From Arsukibacterium sp. (GTDB taxonomy: Bacteria; Pseudomonadota; Gammaproteobacteria; Enterobacterales; Alteromonadaceae), in assembly GCF_018402695.1 (NCBI RefSeq), contig NZ_JAGYIM010000008.1:165361-229360 (forward strand): DNA of 64,000 nucleotides, in the 5' to 3' direction. Below the pieces are notes generated by a model. That model was not told the origin of the DNA. It did no database searches and saw only the letters and a list, made by a program, of their open reading frames with translations. Numbering within the stretch: position 1 is the first letter of the stretch; each line of letters opens with the position of its first letter. This document shows, piece by piece, positions 36,898-47,119 of the stretch. The translations under genes and the position numbers were made by a program.

Positions 36898-37864
36898 CTT
36901 CTGGAGTGCTTGGATCATTGTTTTAACTTTACCTGTGCTAATCGGCTGCTTTATTTTACTGCGCTGGAATTTAACCAACTATGTCGGCGTACCGGAAGAT
37001 GAAACCACCGGCCATGAAGTAGACGGCCTGGAGGAAGTCAATAACCCGCTGCCAAAGTGGTGGACCTATATGTTCTATGGCACCCTGATTTGGTCAGTAT
37101 TTTATCTGGCCGCCTATCCGGGTTTAGGTAACTGGCCAGGCTTTCTCAACTGGACCAGCTCTAACCAGGGTATTAAAAACCTGGAAGAGTCGCGTGCCGC
37201 CGTGGAACAAGCCAAAGCCGATGGACGCTATGTGCAGTTGGACGCTGAAAATGAAGTGGCGGCAGAAACCTATGGCCCGGTATTTCAGCAGTTTGCCAAA
37301 CGTGATGTGCTGGACCTTGCCTACGACGCCGATGCACTGAAAATTGGCCAGCGCTTGTTTTTACAAAACTGCGCCTTGTGTCATGGTTCTGATGCCCGGG
37401 GGCAGTATGGCTATCCTAACCTGACTGACAAAGACTGGTTATATGGTGGCAGCCCGGACAAGATCAAAGAAACCCTGTTATATGGCCGCAGAGCTGCCAT
37501 GCCAGGGTGGCAGGAAGCACTGGGTGATCAGGGTATTAAAGAAATGACAGCTTACGTACTGAGCTTATCTGGCCGGGCAGTAAATGAGCGTGAAGCTACC
37601 GCAGGCAAAGCGAAGTTTGCGTTGTGTGCGGCGTGTCACGGCGCAGATGGCAGAGGCAGTGTAGCCCACAACCTGCCCTTCGGTGCACCAAACCTGACCG
37701 ATAATATCTGGTTATACGGTGGCTCAGCCGGTGCCATTGAAGAGACGTTGGTAAAAGGTCGTTATGGCGTGATGCCAGCCTTTAAAGATACGCTGGGTGA
37801 AGACAAGGTGCATATTTTAACGGCTTATGTTTACCGGTTATCCAACCCGGAAGACCAGCGTTAA
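36890..37864 (+). CDS. ccoP: Cytochrome cbb3 oxidase subunit III CcoP
   Basis: 324 aa from the ATG at 36890 (MSSFWSAWIIVL), with ACGGGAG upstream; the open frame begins earlier inside ccoQ. An N-terminal membrane helix precedes two haem-binding sites, CALCHGS and CAACHGA, each followed by a Met-containing loop (AAMPGWQEA, GVMPAFKD). Di-haem electron entry subunit. Confidence 0.97.
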   Translation: MSSFWSAWIIVLTLPVLIGCFILLRWNLTNYVGVPEDETTGHEVDGLEEVNNPLPKWWTYMFYGTLIWSVFYLAAYPGLGNWPGFLNWTSSNQGIKNLEESRAAVEQAKADGRYVQLDAENEVAAETYGPVFQQFAKRDVLDLAYDADALKIGQRLFLQNCALCHGSDARGQYGYPNLTDKDWLYGGSPDKIKETLLYGRRAAMPGWQEALGDQGIKEMTAYVLSLSGRAVNEREATAGKAKFALCAACHGADGRGSVAHNLPFGAPNLTDNIWLYGGSAGAIEETLVKGRYGVMPAFKDTLGEDKVHILTAYVYRLSNPEDQR

Positions 37865-37912
37865 GGCTTACAAGAGTACCCTAACGCCAAAAATCAGGCT
37901 AACACCTACTGG

Positions 37913-37927
37913 GCCCCGTAAAGGGGC
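37913..37927 (+). terminator. Short hairpin between ccoP and fixH
   Basis: GCCCC-GTAAA-GGGGC followed by TTAGTATT. A weak terminator or processing hairpin that could set structural-gene mRNA above maturation-gene mRNA. Confidence 0.45.
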
Positions 37928-37953
37928 TTAGTATTATTAAATAAGAGGTAACA

Positions 37954-38439
37954 ATGCAGCAGGATACGAAACCCTGGTATAAGCAAGTCTGGCCTTGGAT
38001 CCTGATTGCCATCCCGGTGCTCACCGCAATACGGGCGATATATGCCGTAGTGTTAATGAACCAGCAACAGCCTGATCTGGTAATCGATGATTACTACAAA
38101 GCCGGAAAGAGCATTAATTTGCAACTAGCCAAATACCGCGAGTCGGCATTACGTAATCTTAATGCGACGGTACTGATAGCGGGCAATCGCGCTGTGGTAC
38201 GTTTTGCAGAGAATGCCGTGCTGGACGATAGTATTCATCTCGATTTTTATCACCCGACTCTGGCAGCACAAGATTTTGCGATAGATGCACAGCGCAGCGG
38301 CGAATTATTGTATGTCGCGACCCTGCCCCTGACCCCGAGTGGCAAATGGCGGCTGAACGTCAGTGATAACAGTAATGAATGGAAACTAAGAGCGACCTTC
38401 GAGCTGCCGGCGGAACAGGAAATTAAGCTCGGTTACTAA
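37954..38439 (+). CDS. fixH: FixH family protein
   Basis: 161 aa. A single N-terminal membrane helix (WILIAIPVLTAIRAIYAVVLM) and PDLVIDDYYKAGKSINLQLAK, the FixH signature, precede a beta-type periplasmic domain. Needed with CcoI for copper delivery and assembly of cbb3. CcoG, often encoded between ccoP and fixH, is absent here. Confidence 0.92.
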   Translation: MQQDTKPWYKQVWPWILIAIPVLTAIRAIYAVVLMNQQQPDLVIDDYYKAGKSINLQLAKYRESALRNLNATVLIAGNRAVVRFAENAVLDDSIHLDFYHPTLAAQDFAIDAQRSGELLYVATLPLTPSGKWRLNVSDNSNEWKLRATFELPAEQEIKLGY

Positions 38440-38461
38440 GTAAACATAAGCAGAGGCCTGG

Positions 38462-40870
38462 TTGACAACAATAAGCTGTTTTCATTGTCTTGAACCGGTA
38501 ATTACCGGCGAGCGTTTTCAGTTAACTATTAATGGCACACCCGCCTTGTTTTGCTGTGCCGGCTGTCAGGCTGTGGCACAGACTATTATCGACAGCGGCC
38601 TGGATGATTACTATAAATTCCGCACGGAAGCGGCGGCTAAAGCCGAGTTAATCCCGGCTGAATTACGTACCAGTTTGCAACAGTACGACAGTGCCGATGT
38701 GCTGGCCGACATCAGTCAGCAACAGCAGAATGGCTCGGAACTCGAACTGGCGATTAGCGGCATGAGTTGCGCCGCCTGCGCCTGGCTGATTGAAAAGCAC
38801 CTGAACAAACAGCCTGCTATCAACAAAATAAGTATTAACTCCTCCACTCAACGGGCTTTACTTAATTGGCATCCTGAGCAATTAGCGCTTAGTGAAATTT
38901 TGCTATTAATTAACCAGTTAGGTTATCAGGCCAGCCCTTTTATTGCAGACGAGCAGGAAAGCCAGTTTAAAACTGAACTTAACCGGTTCTTAAAACGGCT
39001 GGCGGTATCCGGCATAATGACAATGCAGGTCATGATGCTGGCATTTGCGCTGTATTTTGGTGAATACAGCGGTATTGACGAGTCACATCACGGCTATCTG
39101 CGCTGGATCAGCATGTTACTGACACTGCCCGTGGTACTTTACGCGGCATTGCCTTTTGTCAGCAGTGCCTGGCGCAGTATTAAAGCCCGCCAGTTAAATA
39201 TGGATGTGCCGGTTAGCCTGGCCATCTATTACACGTTTTTTGCCTCAGCTTATGCCACTGTTATGCAAACGGGCGAAGTCTATTTTGAATCGGTCTGTAT
39301 GTTTACATTCTTGCTGCAGTTGGGTAAGTTTTTTGAATACCGGGCGCGGGCCCAGGCACGGGATGCAACAAGTAACTTACTGAAAATAATGCCGGTATCG
39401 GCAACGCTGCTACAAGACGAACAACAACAGGCAGTCTCTGCCCGCCGCCTGAAAGCCGGCGACACTATTCTGGTGAAACCAGGTGAAACCATTCCCGCTG
39501 ATGGCATGATAGTGTCCGGTAGCAGTACCGTTGACGAGTCGATGCTAACCGGCGAATATTCTGCCATCAGCCGCCAGCAGGCTGACCCGGTACTGGCCGG
39601 CAGTATTAACCATGACGGGTTGTTAACGGTGAGGGTCAGTAGTGCTCTGGCCCACTCCCGGCTCGGTCAGATAATTCAGTTGCAGCAGCAAACGCTGCAC
39701 ACTAAACCACGGCTGGTAGAAAAAACGGATCAGCTGGCCCGCTATTTTGTTGAACGGCTGCTATTGATTGCCGCTGCCACCTTTGCCCTTTGGTATTTCT
39801 GGCTGGATGCCGACCGGGCATTCTGGGTTACCCTGTCAGTGTTGGTTGCAACCTGCCCCTGCGCACTAAGCCTGGCCACGCCGACAGCAATTACCTGTGC
39901 ACTATCACGCTTGAACCGGCTGGGTATTCTGGTTAAAAACTCACAGGCTCTGGAAATCCTGCCCGAACTGACTCACATTATTTTTGATAAAACCGGCACC
40001 CTGACGGAGGGGCGATTCAGCATTGTTAATATGCAACGACCGCAGTCATCAACAACTGATAACCTGAATGACAATGAACTACTCAATCTGCTGGCTAATC
40101 TGGAGCAACATTCTGAGCATCCGATTGCCCGCGCCTTTAAGCCTTTCCTGAATCAACATATTTCGCTGGAACACGTCACCATCAGTGTTGGGCAGGGTAT
40201 CAGCGCAGACTGGCAAGGCCAGCAGCTTAAAGCAGGTAGTGCTGCCTATTGTCAGATTGACAGCGCAAAGCACGGCACAGCAGCCAAGGCTAACGTTTAT
40301 ATTACCCTGAACCAGCAGCTGCAGGCCGCCATTACCCTGGCCGATAATCTGCGCCCGGGTGCGGGCGAACTGGTCAATCAGTTACAGCAGCAGGGCTATC
40401 AGGTTGGTATGTTAAGTGGTGACAGTTCAGGCCTGGCCGGACAACTGGCTACTGAGCTTAAGCTTGATTTTATGCAGCAAGGTTGCAGCCCGTCAGATAA
40501 AGTGAATGCGATTAATGCCCTGGTTGCCGCTGGCAAAAAAGTATTAATGGTGGGTGATGGTATTAACGACAGTCCGGGCTTTAACGCTGCTCATATTTCT
40601 GTGGCGGTCGATTCAGGCACAGACTTGTCCAAAAATCAGGCCGATGTGGTACTGTTACAACCTGAGATCAGTCTGCTGGCAACATTATTGAGTGCCGGCA
40701 AGCAGGCTGCTAGCGTTATCCGGCAAAATTTGCTTTGGGCAGTGGGTTATAATTTATTGATTATTCCACTGGCAGTAGCGGGTCTGGTGTCACCTTACAT
40801 CGCCGTTCTGGGTATGTCTTTCAGTTCGCTGCTGGTGGTATCAAACTCACTCAGATTACTGAAAAAGTGA
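38462..40870 (+). CDS. ccoI: Copper-translocating P1B-type ATPase CcoI (FixI)
   Basis: 802 aa, TTG start with AGAGG upstream. The N-terminal Cys-rich motif (CFHCLEP...FCCAGCQ, residues about 6-35) is typical of FixI/CcoI. A heavy-metal domain (GMSCAAC, Cys103/Cys106), membrane CPC in ATCPCALSLATP (near 465), phosphorylation site DKTGTLTEG (Asp near 509) and MVGDGINDSPG (near 696) follow. Exports copper for the CcoN binuclear centre. Confidence 0.95.
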   Translation: MTTISCFHCLEPVITGERFQLTINGTPALFCCAGCQAVAQTIIDSGLDDYYKFRTEAAAKAELIPAELRTSLQQYDSADVLADISQQQQNGSELELAISGMSCAACAWLIEKHLNKQPAINKISINSSTQRALLNWHPEQLALSEILLLINQLGYQASPFIADEQESQFKTELNRFLKRLAVSGIMTMQVMMLAFALYFGEYSGIDESHHGYLRWISMLLTLPVVLYAALPFVSSAWRSIKARQLNMDVPVSLAIYYTFFASAYATVMQTGEVYFESVCMFTFLLQLGKFFEYRARAQARDATSNLLKIMPVSATLLQDEQQQAVSARRLKAGDTILVKPGETIPADGMIVSGSSTVDESMLTGEYSAISRQQADPVLAGSINHDGLLTVRVSSALAHSRLGQIIQLQQQTLHTKPRLVEKTDQLARYFVERLLLIAAATFALWYFWLDADRAFWVTLSVLVATCPCALSLATPTAITCALSRLNRLGILVKNSQALEILPELTHIIFDKTGTLTEGRFSIVNMQRPQSSTTDNLNDNELLNLLANLEQHSEHPIARAFKPFLNQHISLEHVTISVGQGISADWQGQQLKAGSAAYCQIDSAKHGTAAKANVYITLNQQLQAAITLADNLRPGAGELVNQLQQQGYQVGMLSGDSSGLAGQLATELKLDFMQQGCSPSDKVNAINALVAAGKKVLMVGDGINDSPGFNAAHISVAVDSGTDLSKNQADVVLLQPEISLLATLLSAGKQAASVIRQNLLWAVGYNLLIIPLAVAGLVSPYIAVLGMSFSSLLVVSNSLRLLKK

Positions 40871-40898
40871 GTTTTATATACTATGAGTTTCTAAAGAT

Positions 40899-41135
40899 AT
40901 GAGCATCATTTACGTACTAATTCCTATTGCTATTTTATTTGTCATGCTGGGCCTGGCCATTTTTTTCTGGGCGGTTCGCAGCAAACAGTTTGAAGATTTA
41001 GATAAAGAAGGTTTTAGCATTTTATTCGATGAGCAACAGGTACAGTCTAAAGCCGCCGCCCAACCTGAAAAGCGAAGCCCGACGTCGGCTGAGAATGTTG
41101 ACAAACCCCGCCAGCAAGATGAAGCCGGACAATGA
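40899..41135 (+). CDS. ccoS: Cbb3 oxidase maturation protein CcoS
   Basis: 78 aa. N-terminal membrane helix (YVLIPIAILFVMLGLAIFFWAV) followed by RSKQFEDLDKEGFSILFDE, the CcoS signature. Involved in inserting cofactors into CcoN. The 3' end overlaps the next gene by 4 bp. Confidence 0.93.
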   Translation: MSIIYVLIPIAILFVMLGLAIFFWAVRSKQFEDLDKEGFSILFDEQQVQSKAAAQPEKRSPTSAENVDKPRQQDEAGQ

Positions 41136-41806
41136 CAGCTGACTTACTGGCCGCACTGTTAATAGGTTTTCTGGGCAGTAGCCATTGCATCGTTATGTGC
41201 GGCGGCATTGTCGCAGCACTGCAACTGGCGCTGCCGCAGCGCAGCTTTGGCTGGAAGTTGGCAATGCAATTGTTACTTAGCCTCGGTCGCTTAACCACCT
41301 ACGCATTATTAGGCGGCCTGGTAGGCTATTTTGGTATGCAAGCAATGGCCTTGGCCGGTGTGTCGTTGCTATGGTTACGATTAATAGCAGGATTACTGCT
41401 AGTGCTGATGGCGCTGTATATTGCCAGACTATGGTTCGGGCTTACCATGCTGGAGCGTGGTGGCCAGCATTTATGGGCGTTTATTAAACCGCTTAGTCAG
41501 AAAGTGATGCCGCTCGATAGTCTACCCAAAGCCTATTTATATGGACTGTGCTGGGGCTGGTTGCCTTGCGGTCTGGTATACTCCACGCTGGGCTGGAGTC
41601 TGGCCAGTGGCAGTGCCGGCCAGGGAGCGTTAATTATGCTGTTTTTTGGTTTGGGCACCCTGCCCGCCCTGCTAACATTCGGCAGCCTGGCCAGCAACCT
41701 GAGCAAATTTAAAAATCAGCTGTTGGTACGTTATAGCGCAGCCAGCATATTAGCTATTTATGGTATTTATACAATTTACCTTGCTTTAAAAAGACTAGTT
41801 TTTTAA
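41132..41806 (+). CDS. Sulfite exporter TauE/SafE-like membrane protein (cbb3-associated)
   Basis: 224 aa with about six membrane helices; FLGSSHCIVMCGGIVAAL near the start has paired Cys and is typical of the DsbD-like/TauE-like protein found beside ccoS. Overlap with ccoS implies a role in oxidase maturation, perhaps copper or thiol handling, rather than sulfite export. Confidence 0.88.
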   Translation: MTADLLAALLIGFLGSSHCIVMCGGIVAALQLALPQRSFGWKLAMQLLLSLGRLTTYALLGGLVGYFGMQAMALAGVSLLWLRLIAGLLLVLMALYIARLWFGLTMLERGGQHLWAFIKPLSQKVMPLDSLPKAYLYGLCWGWLPCGLVYSTLGWSLASGSAGQGALIMLFFGLGTLPALLTFGSLASNLSKFKNQLLVRYSAASILAIYGIYTIYLALKRLVF

Positions 41807-41846
41807 GCTGTAGCAGTTAATTCAGGGACAATCAGGAAACCAGTTT

Positions 41847-42551
41847 ATGCAACGTTCAGCGATTAATTGTCAGGATTGCGGTTTCAGCCAGTTATGTTTG
41901 CCGTTCTCCCTGAGTGAACAGGAACTTACTCGTTTAGACGATATTATTCAGCGTAAAAGGCCGTTGCATAAAGGCGACATGCTGTTTGAAAGTAACAAAC
42001 CCCTAAAAGCGCTGTTTGCTATTCGCTCCGGCTCGTTCAAAACCTTTACCTTAACCGAACAAGGTGAACAACAAATCACCGGGTTTCATTTGCCGGGTGA
42101 TGTTATTGGCTTTGATGCCATCAATACGGAGCTGCATAATAGCTATGCCGAAGCACTGGAAACCGGCATGGTATGTGAAATCCCCTACCCCAATCTCGAG
42201 TCATTGCTCGACCAGTTGCCCAAATTACGACAGCAATTAATGCGCCTGATGAGTCAGGACATTCAGGCTGATCAGCAAATGCTGTTGTTGTTAAACCGGA
42301 AAACCGCTGAACAAAAACTGGCAACATTTTTAAACCATCTGGCCCAGCGCTTTGGTAGCAGAGGGTTTTCTGCCAAAGCGTTCCGTCTGTCGATGACTCG
42401 CAGCGATATTGGCAATTATCTGGGCTTAACGGTTGAAACAATCAGCCGTTTGTTAAGTAAACTACACAAAGAAGAGTTAATCAGCGTTGATGGCAAACTT
42501 ATTACCATCAATAACCCTGCTGCAATGCAGCAATTAGCGGGGAATTGTTAG
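41847..42551 (+). CDS. fnr: Oxygen-responsive regulator Fnr (EtrA-like)
   Basis: 234 aa. Cysteines that could bind the 4Fe-4S cluster are Cys8, Cys11 and Cys17 ([12 protein letters not shown]) plus Cys110 (GMVCEIPY). cNMP-type fold, then helix-turn-helix [23 protein letters not shown]. The N-terminus is shorter than that of E. coli Fnr, but the cluster spacing is kept. Its place directly after the cbb3 maturation genes matches Shewanella etrA and fits control of respiration by oxygen. Confidence 0.96.
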   Translation: MQRSAINCQDCGFSQLCLPFSLSEQELTRLDDIIQRKRPLHKGDMLFESNKPLKALFAIRSGSFKTFTLTEQGEQQITGFHLPGDVIGFDAINTELHNSYAEALETGMVCEIPYPNLESLLDQLPKLRQQLMRLMSQDIQADQQMLLLLNRKTAEQKLATFLNHLAQRFGSRGFSAKAFRLSMTRSDIGNYLGLTVETISRLLSKLHKEELISVDGKLITINNPAAMQQLAGNC

Positions 42552-42666
42552 TTTTTTTGATTTAGCACAAACTGAACTTGCCCCCTTTACGGTTTTATTG
42601 ACTACACTTTTCAGTAGCCAGAGATAGTAGCTACTGCTGCCCCATAATTTTTGCATGGAGAGTGTA

Positions 42667-43599
42667 ATGACCGTTTTCAGCAATGTGTTAGTTGTGCTTG
42701 ACCCAACCGATAGCCAGCATAAAGCCCTAAACCGGGGGCTGGAGTTAGCCCGCAAGCAGCCTTGTAAACTTACCGCTTTTTTATCGGTATATGACTTTTC
42801 CTATGAAATGACCACTATGTTGTCAGGTGACGAACGGGAATCGATGCGCCAGGCTGTTATTCACGACCGCGAACTATGGGTCGGCGAGCTAATTAATGAT
42901 GCCAGAAATCAGGGCATTGATATCAACTTAAAAGTGGTGTGGCATAACCGCCCCTTTGAAGCAATAGTGCATGAAGTGCTGGAGCAGAACTTTGACCTGG
43001 TCATTAAAGGTACCCATAATCACGATATTTTAAAATCGATGATCTTTACCCCCACTGACTGGCATATTTTACGCAAATGTCCATGCGCCGTGTTACTGGT
43101 TAAAGAACACGAGTGGCCGGATAACGGTAATATAATTGCCGCAGTAAATGCTGGGAGTGAACAGGATCATCATCAGTCACTGAACCAGCGGGTAATCAGT
43201 AACGCCAAAGCCATGGCTCAGGTGCTGCAAGGCAAGGTACATCTGGTAAATGCGTTTCCGGGCACGCCGGTCAATATTGCGATAGAAATCCCGGAGTTTA
43301 ATCCGCAGCAATATAATACGGCGATGCGCCGCCATCATGAAAACGCGGTAGCGGAACTAGCCAACCAATTCGACATGGCAGAGCAGGACACCCATGTGCT
43401 GGAAGGTATGCCGGAAGATATTATTCCGGCACTGGCGACTAAGTTGGACGCTGAAATGGTGGTTATAGGTACTATTGGCCGAACCGGGTTTTCTGCGGCC
43501 ATTATTGGTAACACCGCAGAACATTTAATTGACCAGCTTGATTGTGATGTTTTAGCGTTAAAACCAGCAAACTTTGTCAGCCCGCTGGCAAAACACTGA
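42667..43599 (+). CDS. uspE: Universal stress protein UspE
   Basis: About 310 aa, two tandem Usp domains. ATG at 42667 chosen because GGAG is six bases upstream; an earlier ATG at 42655 overlaps it. Domain 1 MTVFSNVLVVLDPTDSQHKAL...CAVLLVKE; domain 2 with AEMVVIGTIGRTGFSAAIIGNTAEHLI, the nucleotide-binding G-x2-G-x9-GS/T-like loop. Adjacent to fnr as in other gammaproteobacteria. Confidence 0.93.
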   Translation: MTVFSNVLVVLDPTDSQHKALNRGLELARKQPCKLTAFLSVYDFSYEMTTMLSGDERESMRQAVIHDRELWVGELINDARNQGIDINLKVVWHNRPFEAIVHEVLEQNFDLVIKGTHNHDILKSMIFTPTDWHILRKCPCAVLLVKEHEWPDNGNIIAAVNAGSEQDHHQSLNQRVISNAKAMAQVLQGKVHLVNAFPGTPVNIAIEIPEFNPQQYNTAMRRHHENAVAELANQFDMAEQDTHVLEGMPEDIIPALATKLDAEMVVIGTIGRTGFSAAIIGNTAEHLIDQLDCDVLALKPANFVSPLAKH

Positions 43600-43615
43600 A
43601 ATCGGCCCTATGGTA

Positions 43616-43650
43616 ATGGCGCACACTTGGTTATAATGTGCGCCATTTTT
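43616..43650 (+). terminator. Rho-independent terminator after uspE
   Basis: ATGGCGCACA ... TGTGCGCCAT, ten-base stem with an 11-base loop and T5 tail. It lies in the 69-base gap before ttcA, overlapping where the ttcA promoter must be. Confidence 0.8.
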
Positions 43651-43668
43651 CTGTAGGGTTACCTCGTT

Positions 43669-44622
43669 ATGTCACACGCAGCGCAAGCAAAAGCACAATA
43701 CAATTTAAATAAACTGCATAAGCGGCTGCGCCGCGGCGTTGGTCAGGCTATCAGTGACTTTGGCATGATTAGCGACGGCGATAAAATTATGGTGTGTTTA
43801 TCCGGTGGCAAAGATTCGTACACCATGCTGGACATTCTGCTGAACCTGCAGCAATCAGCCCCTATCAACTTCAGTATTGTTGCGGTTAATCTCGACCAGA
43901 AACAACCGGGCTTTCCGGCCGAAGTTTTACCCAGCTATCTTGAAGGTATAGGTGTCGATTATCAGATTGTTACTGAAGATACTTATGCCATTGTTAAAGA
44001 GAAAATTCCGGAGGGTAAAACCACCTGCTCGCTTTGCTCGCGGCTGCGCCGCGGTATTTTATACCGCACAGCTAAAGAGCTTGGTGCGACCAAAATTGCC
44101 CTGGGGCATCACCGCGATGACATGCTGGAAACATTATTTTTAAACATGTTCTATGGTGGCAAGATGAAATCAATGCCACCTAAGCTTATTAGCGATAATG
44201 GTGAACATATTGTGATCCGGCCATTGGCTTACTGCAAAGAAAAAGACATCGAGAAATACGCCCAGGCCCGGCAGTTCCCGATTATTCCGTGCAATTTGTG
44301 TGGCTCGCAAGATGGCCTGCAACGCCAGGTCATTAAAGAGATGCTGCAAGACTGGGATAAACGCTTTCCGGGCCGGATTGAAACCATGTTTCAGGCGATG
44401 CAAAATGTCGTGCCGTCTCATCTGGCAGACAACAGCTTATTTGATTTTGCTGCCATATCAAAAGAAAGTAATACCGCTGTCGAAGGTGATACCGCCTTTG
44501 ATCATATTGCGGTACCGGCTATTCCCGTTGGCCTGACCACCGACGACGAACCCGATGAAATTGCGCTTAAATCAGACCAGGTTAGTCGTCACAGCGAACT
44601 TAAAATCGTGCAGCTTAATTAG
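43669..44622 (+). CDS. ttcA: tRNA 2-thiocytidine synthetase TtcA
   Basis: 317 aa. PP-loop SGGKDS at residues about 45-50 for ATP; CxxC in [12 protein letters not shown] near 120-123 and CNLCGSQ near 209 supply the cluster ligands. Thiolates cytidine 32 of certain tRNAs. Completes the fnr-uspE-ttcA block. C-terminal about 60 residues are acidic and variable. Confidence 0.96.
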   Translation: MSHAAQAKAQYNLNKLHKRLRRGVGQAISDFGMISDGDKIMVCLSGGKDSYTMLDILLNLQQSAPINFSIVAVNLDQKQPGFPAEVLPSYLEGIGVDYQIVTEDTYAIVKEKIPEGKTTCSLCSRLRRGILYRTAKELGATKIALGHHRDDMLETLFLNMFYGGKMKSMPPKLISDNGEHIVIRPLAYCKEKDIEKYAQARQFPIIPCNLCGSQDGLQRQVIKEMLQDWDKRFPGRIETMFQAMQNVVPSHLADNSLFDFAAISKESNTAVEGDTAFDHIAVPAIPVGLTTDDEPDEIALKSDQVSRHSELKIVQLN

Positions 44623-44629
44623 CTGCACG
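44607..44629. terminator. Hairpin at the ttcA stop codon
   Basis: CGTGCAGCT-TAATT-AGCTGCACG, perfect nine-base stem spanning the ttcA TAG. No T tail, so it may end mRNA by stabilising the 3' end between convergent genes. Confidence 0.5.
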
Positions 44630-44699
44630 GTTAGCATCCACAACCATCAACACTACATAATAGCCGCGGTTGTAGCCCTCACATCTGGGACGCCGCAGG

Positions 44700-45560
44700 C
44701 TAATCTTCCAGAAAACGCCGGTTAAAACGAATCATATTGCTAATTTCGGCAATATACTCGTCGCCACGTTCGGAGTAGCGACCCAAACCAGCCGCCAGCG
44801 CTTCGCCACGGATAGGTTTACGCTCTGCCCTTAACTGCGCCCGGATTTCTCTTAGCGGCTCGTAGGTATGAAAAGTATTCAGGTTATAGAAATAGCTGCG
44901 GATACTTTTGGCAGGTGTGTCAAACTTTGCCACCTCATGGCTCTGATCTTCGCCCCGGCTCAGTGGTATCAGGCCGCAACCTTCCCGAAAACACCACTGA
45001 CCAAAAAAGTTATAACCTTCAACCGCAAAGCGACTGGTGCCCCAGGCAGACTCATTTGCCGCCTGCATCAATACCAGACTGGCGGGTAAAATATCGACCC
45101 TTTTTAGTAACTCCTGCAGCATTTGTGGGTCCGACTCGGCAACATCCATCCGGAATTCATCATATAAACTGTATAAAAACGCGTATTCATTAATGTTCAA
45201 GCGTTGGTTTTTTTGCTTCTTTTCTGCCAGTTCCAGTAATTGCCGGCGTAAATTGCGTAGCCGGTTGTTTTCACGCTGGACATGCGGCAGCAGATAATTA
45301 AAAAATGCTCTTTTTCTGGCATTGGTATCGCCGATAGCATTGAAATCAGGCAGTGGTGTATAGGCAACGGCCGGCTCGGTATAGGCCAGCCGCGCCAGCA
45401 CCTTTTTCTGGTCGGCCTGACTCAGCGCAGCAATTCTGCCAGGCTGTTGCCACTCATCAAGTGAATCTTGCTGCGGTACCGGCTGTAAGCCAACAAATGG
45501 GCTAAGGGCTGCAAAGCCGACAACACACCAGCCAACAACTATTATGCTTTTTTTAATCAA
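44700..45560 (-). CDS. Bax-like glucosaminidase
   Basis: 286 aa. N-terminal signal/anchor (SIIVVGWCVVGFAALSPFVGL). The C-terminal glucosaminidase domain contains LVLMQAANESAWGTSRFAVEGYNFFGQWCF, with the catalytic Glu, and later GLGRYSERGDEYIAEISNMI. Expected to cut peptidoglycan between GlcNAc and MurNAc. Resembles E. coli Bax in length and motifs. Confidence 0.9.
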   Translation of the reverse strand: MIKKSIIVVGWCVVGFAALSPFVGLQPVPQQDSLDEWQQPGRIAALSQADQKKVLARLAYTEPAVAYTPLPDFNAIGDTNARKRAFFNYLLPHVQRENNRLRNLRRQLLELAEKKQKNQRLNINEYAFLYSLYDEFRMDVAESDPQMLQELLKRVDILPASLVLMQAANESAWGTSRFAVEGYNFFGQWCFREGCGLIPLSRGEDQSHEVAKFDTPAKSIRSYFYNLNTFHTYEPLREIRAQLRAERKPIRGEALAAGLGRYSERGDEYIAEISNMIRFNRRFLED

Positions 45561-45818
45561 AAAATCACCACTATATTCGGCCGTGTCTAAACCAGCTTAT
45601 GCCAGCTAAATCAATTACTGCCGCATTAAAACAATGGCTATTTTAGCCTTTGCTTGCCTCAGAATGAACTAAAAAATAATTTACCCTGTTTTTTTACTAT
45701 TTTTTGTCAACATTTATGGCCGCTGCATTGCAAATCGGCCGCGGTTATGTGAAAACTACACTCTGAAGTTTTAGCTATCTGGATGGATATTATTTTAGGG
45801 GGCAAACCGGTTCTGGCT

Positions 45819-47033
45819 ATGAAACCAATTGAACGTTCAACCAAGCTCGATGGAGTATGTTATGACATTCGCGGCCCTGTGGCTCAGGAAGCCAGGCGTA
45901 TGGAAGAAGAAGGCCACCGTATTCTGAAGCTGAATATTGGTAATCCGGCCCCTTTTGGCTTTGAGGCTCCGGATGAAATTCTTAAGCACGTTATTCATAA
46001 CCTGCCTACGGCCCAGGGTTATTCTGACTCACAGGGTATTTATCCGGCAAGAGTCGCGGTAGCGCAGTATTATCAGCAGCGCGGGATCAGAGGCGCCGAT
46101 GCCGATGATGTTTATATTGGCAATGGCGTTTCAGAGCTTATTCTGATGTCATTGCAGGCATTACTGAATAATGACGATGAAGTACTGATCCCCTCGCCCG
46201 ACTATCCGTTGTGGACGGCAGCGGTTAATCTGGCCGGCGGTAAAGCGGTGCACTATCGCTGTGATGAGCAACAGGACTGGTACCCCGATCTCGCCGATAT
46301 TAAACAGAAGATCAGTAAAAAAACCAAAGCGATAGTGCTGATTAATCCAAATAACCCGACCGGGGCAGTTTACGATCAGACTTTTTTACTGGAGCTGCTG
46401 AAAATAGCCCGTGAGCACCGGCTGGTAGTGTTAAGCGATGAAATTTACGACAAAGTATTGTACGACGGTACTGAGCACATCAGTACGGCGTCGCTGGCTG
46501 ATGATCTTATAATGCTGACCTTTGGCGGCTTATCAAAAAATTACCGGATAGCGGGCTTTCGGGTTGGCTGGCTATTTATTTCTGGCGCTAAAAACCTGGC
46601 CCGCCATTACATTGAAGGGCTGAATGTACTGGCCTCGATGCGACTGTGTGCCAATGTGCCCTGCCAGCATGCCGTGCAAACGGCCCTGGGCGGTTATCAG
46701 AGTATTAATGAGCTGGTAGTGCCGGGAGGCCGCTTATATGAGCAAATGAATTTAGCCCATAAGCTGGTAACTGAAATAGATGGTTTAAGCTGCATGCGGC
46801 CAAAAGGCGCGATGTATTTATTTCCGAAAATTGATCGCAAGAAAATCCGGATCAAAGACGACGAGCTATTCGTGCTGGATTTTCTGCGTCAGCATAAAGT
46901 GTTGCTGGTGCACGGACGGGCGTTTAATTGGCCTGAGCCTGACCATTTCCGGATTGTGTTTTTACCGCACAAAGAACAACTATCAGCGGCGCTTGATAAG
47001 CTGGCCCAGTTTTTACCAGGCTACAATCAATAA
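45819..47033 (+). CDS. alaA: Glutamate-pyruvate aminotransferase AlaA
   Basis: About 404 aa PLP enzyme that makes alanine from pyruvate and glutamate. Matches E. coli AlaA from the first residues (MKPIERSTKLDGVCYDIRGPV), which places the start at 45819; the frame is open to 45783 but neither ATG has a clear ribosome site. PLP Lys in FGGLSKNYRIAGFRVGW; INPNNPTGAVYD; LSDEIYDKVLYD. Next to an alanine symporter, so the pair handles alanine supply. Confidence 0.95.
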   Translation: MKPIERSTKLDGVCYDIRGPVAQEARRMEEEGHRILKLNIGNPAPFGFEAPDEILKHVIHNLPTAQGYSDSQGIYPARVAVAQYYQQRGIRGADADDVYIGNGVSELILMSLQALLNNDDEVLIPSPDYPLWTAAVNLAGGKAVHYRCDEQQDWYPDLADIKQKISKKTKAIVLINPNNPTGAVYDQTFLLELLKIAREHRLVVLSDEIYDKVLYDGTEHISTASLADDLIMLTFGGLSKNYRIAGFRVGWLFISGAKNLARHYIEGLNVLASMRLCANVPCQHAVQTALGGYQSINELVVPGGRLYEQMNLAHKLVTEIDGLSCMRPKGAMYLFPKIDRKKIRIKDDELFVLDFLRQHKVLLVHGRAFNWPEPDHFRIVFLPHKEQLSAALDKLAQFLPGYNQ

Positions 47034-47093
47034 CCCGCTAGCCACCAGAAAAGGTTTCAGGCTGACGTACCAGTGCTGCCACCCTGTAATCTG

Positions 47094-47119
47094 ACCACCA
47101 GACGCCTCGTTCTGGTGGT
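47094..47119 (+). terminator. Hairpin after alaA
   Basis: ACCACCAGA-N8-TCTGGTGGT with TAG following; no T run. About 60 bases past the alaA stop and 97 before the symporter. Confidence 0.5.
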
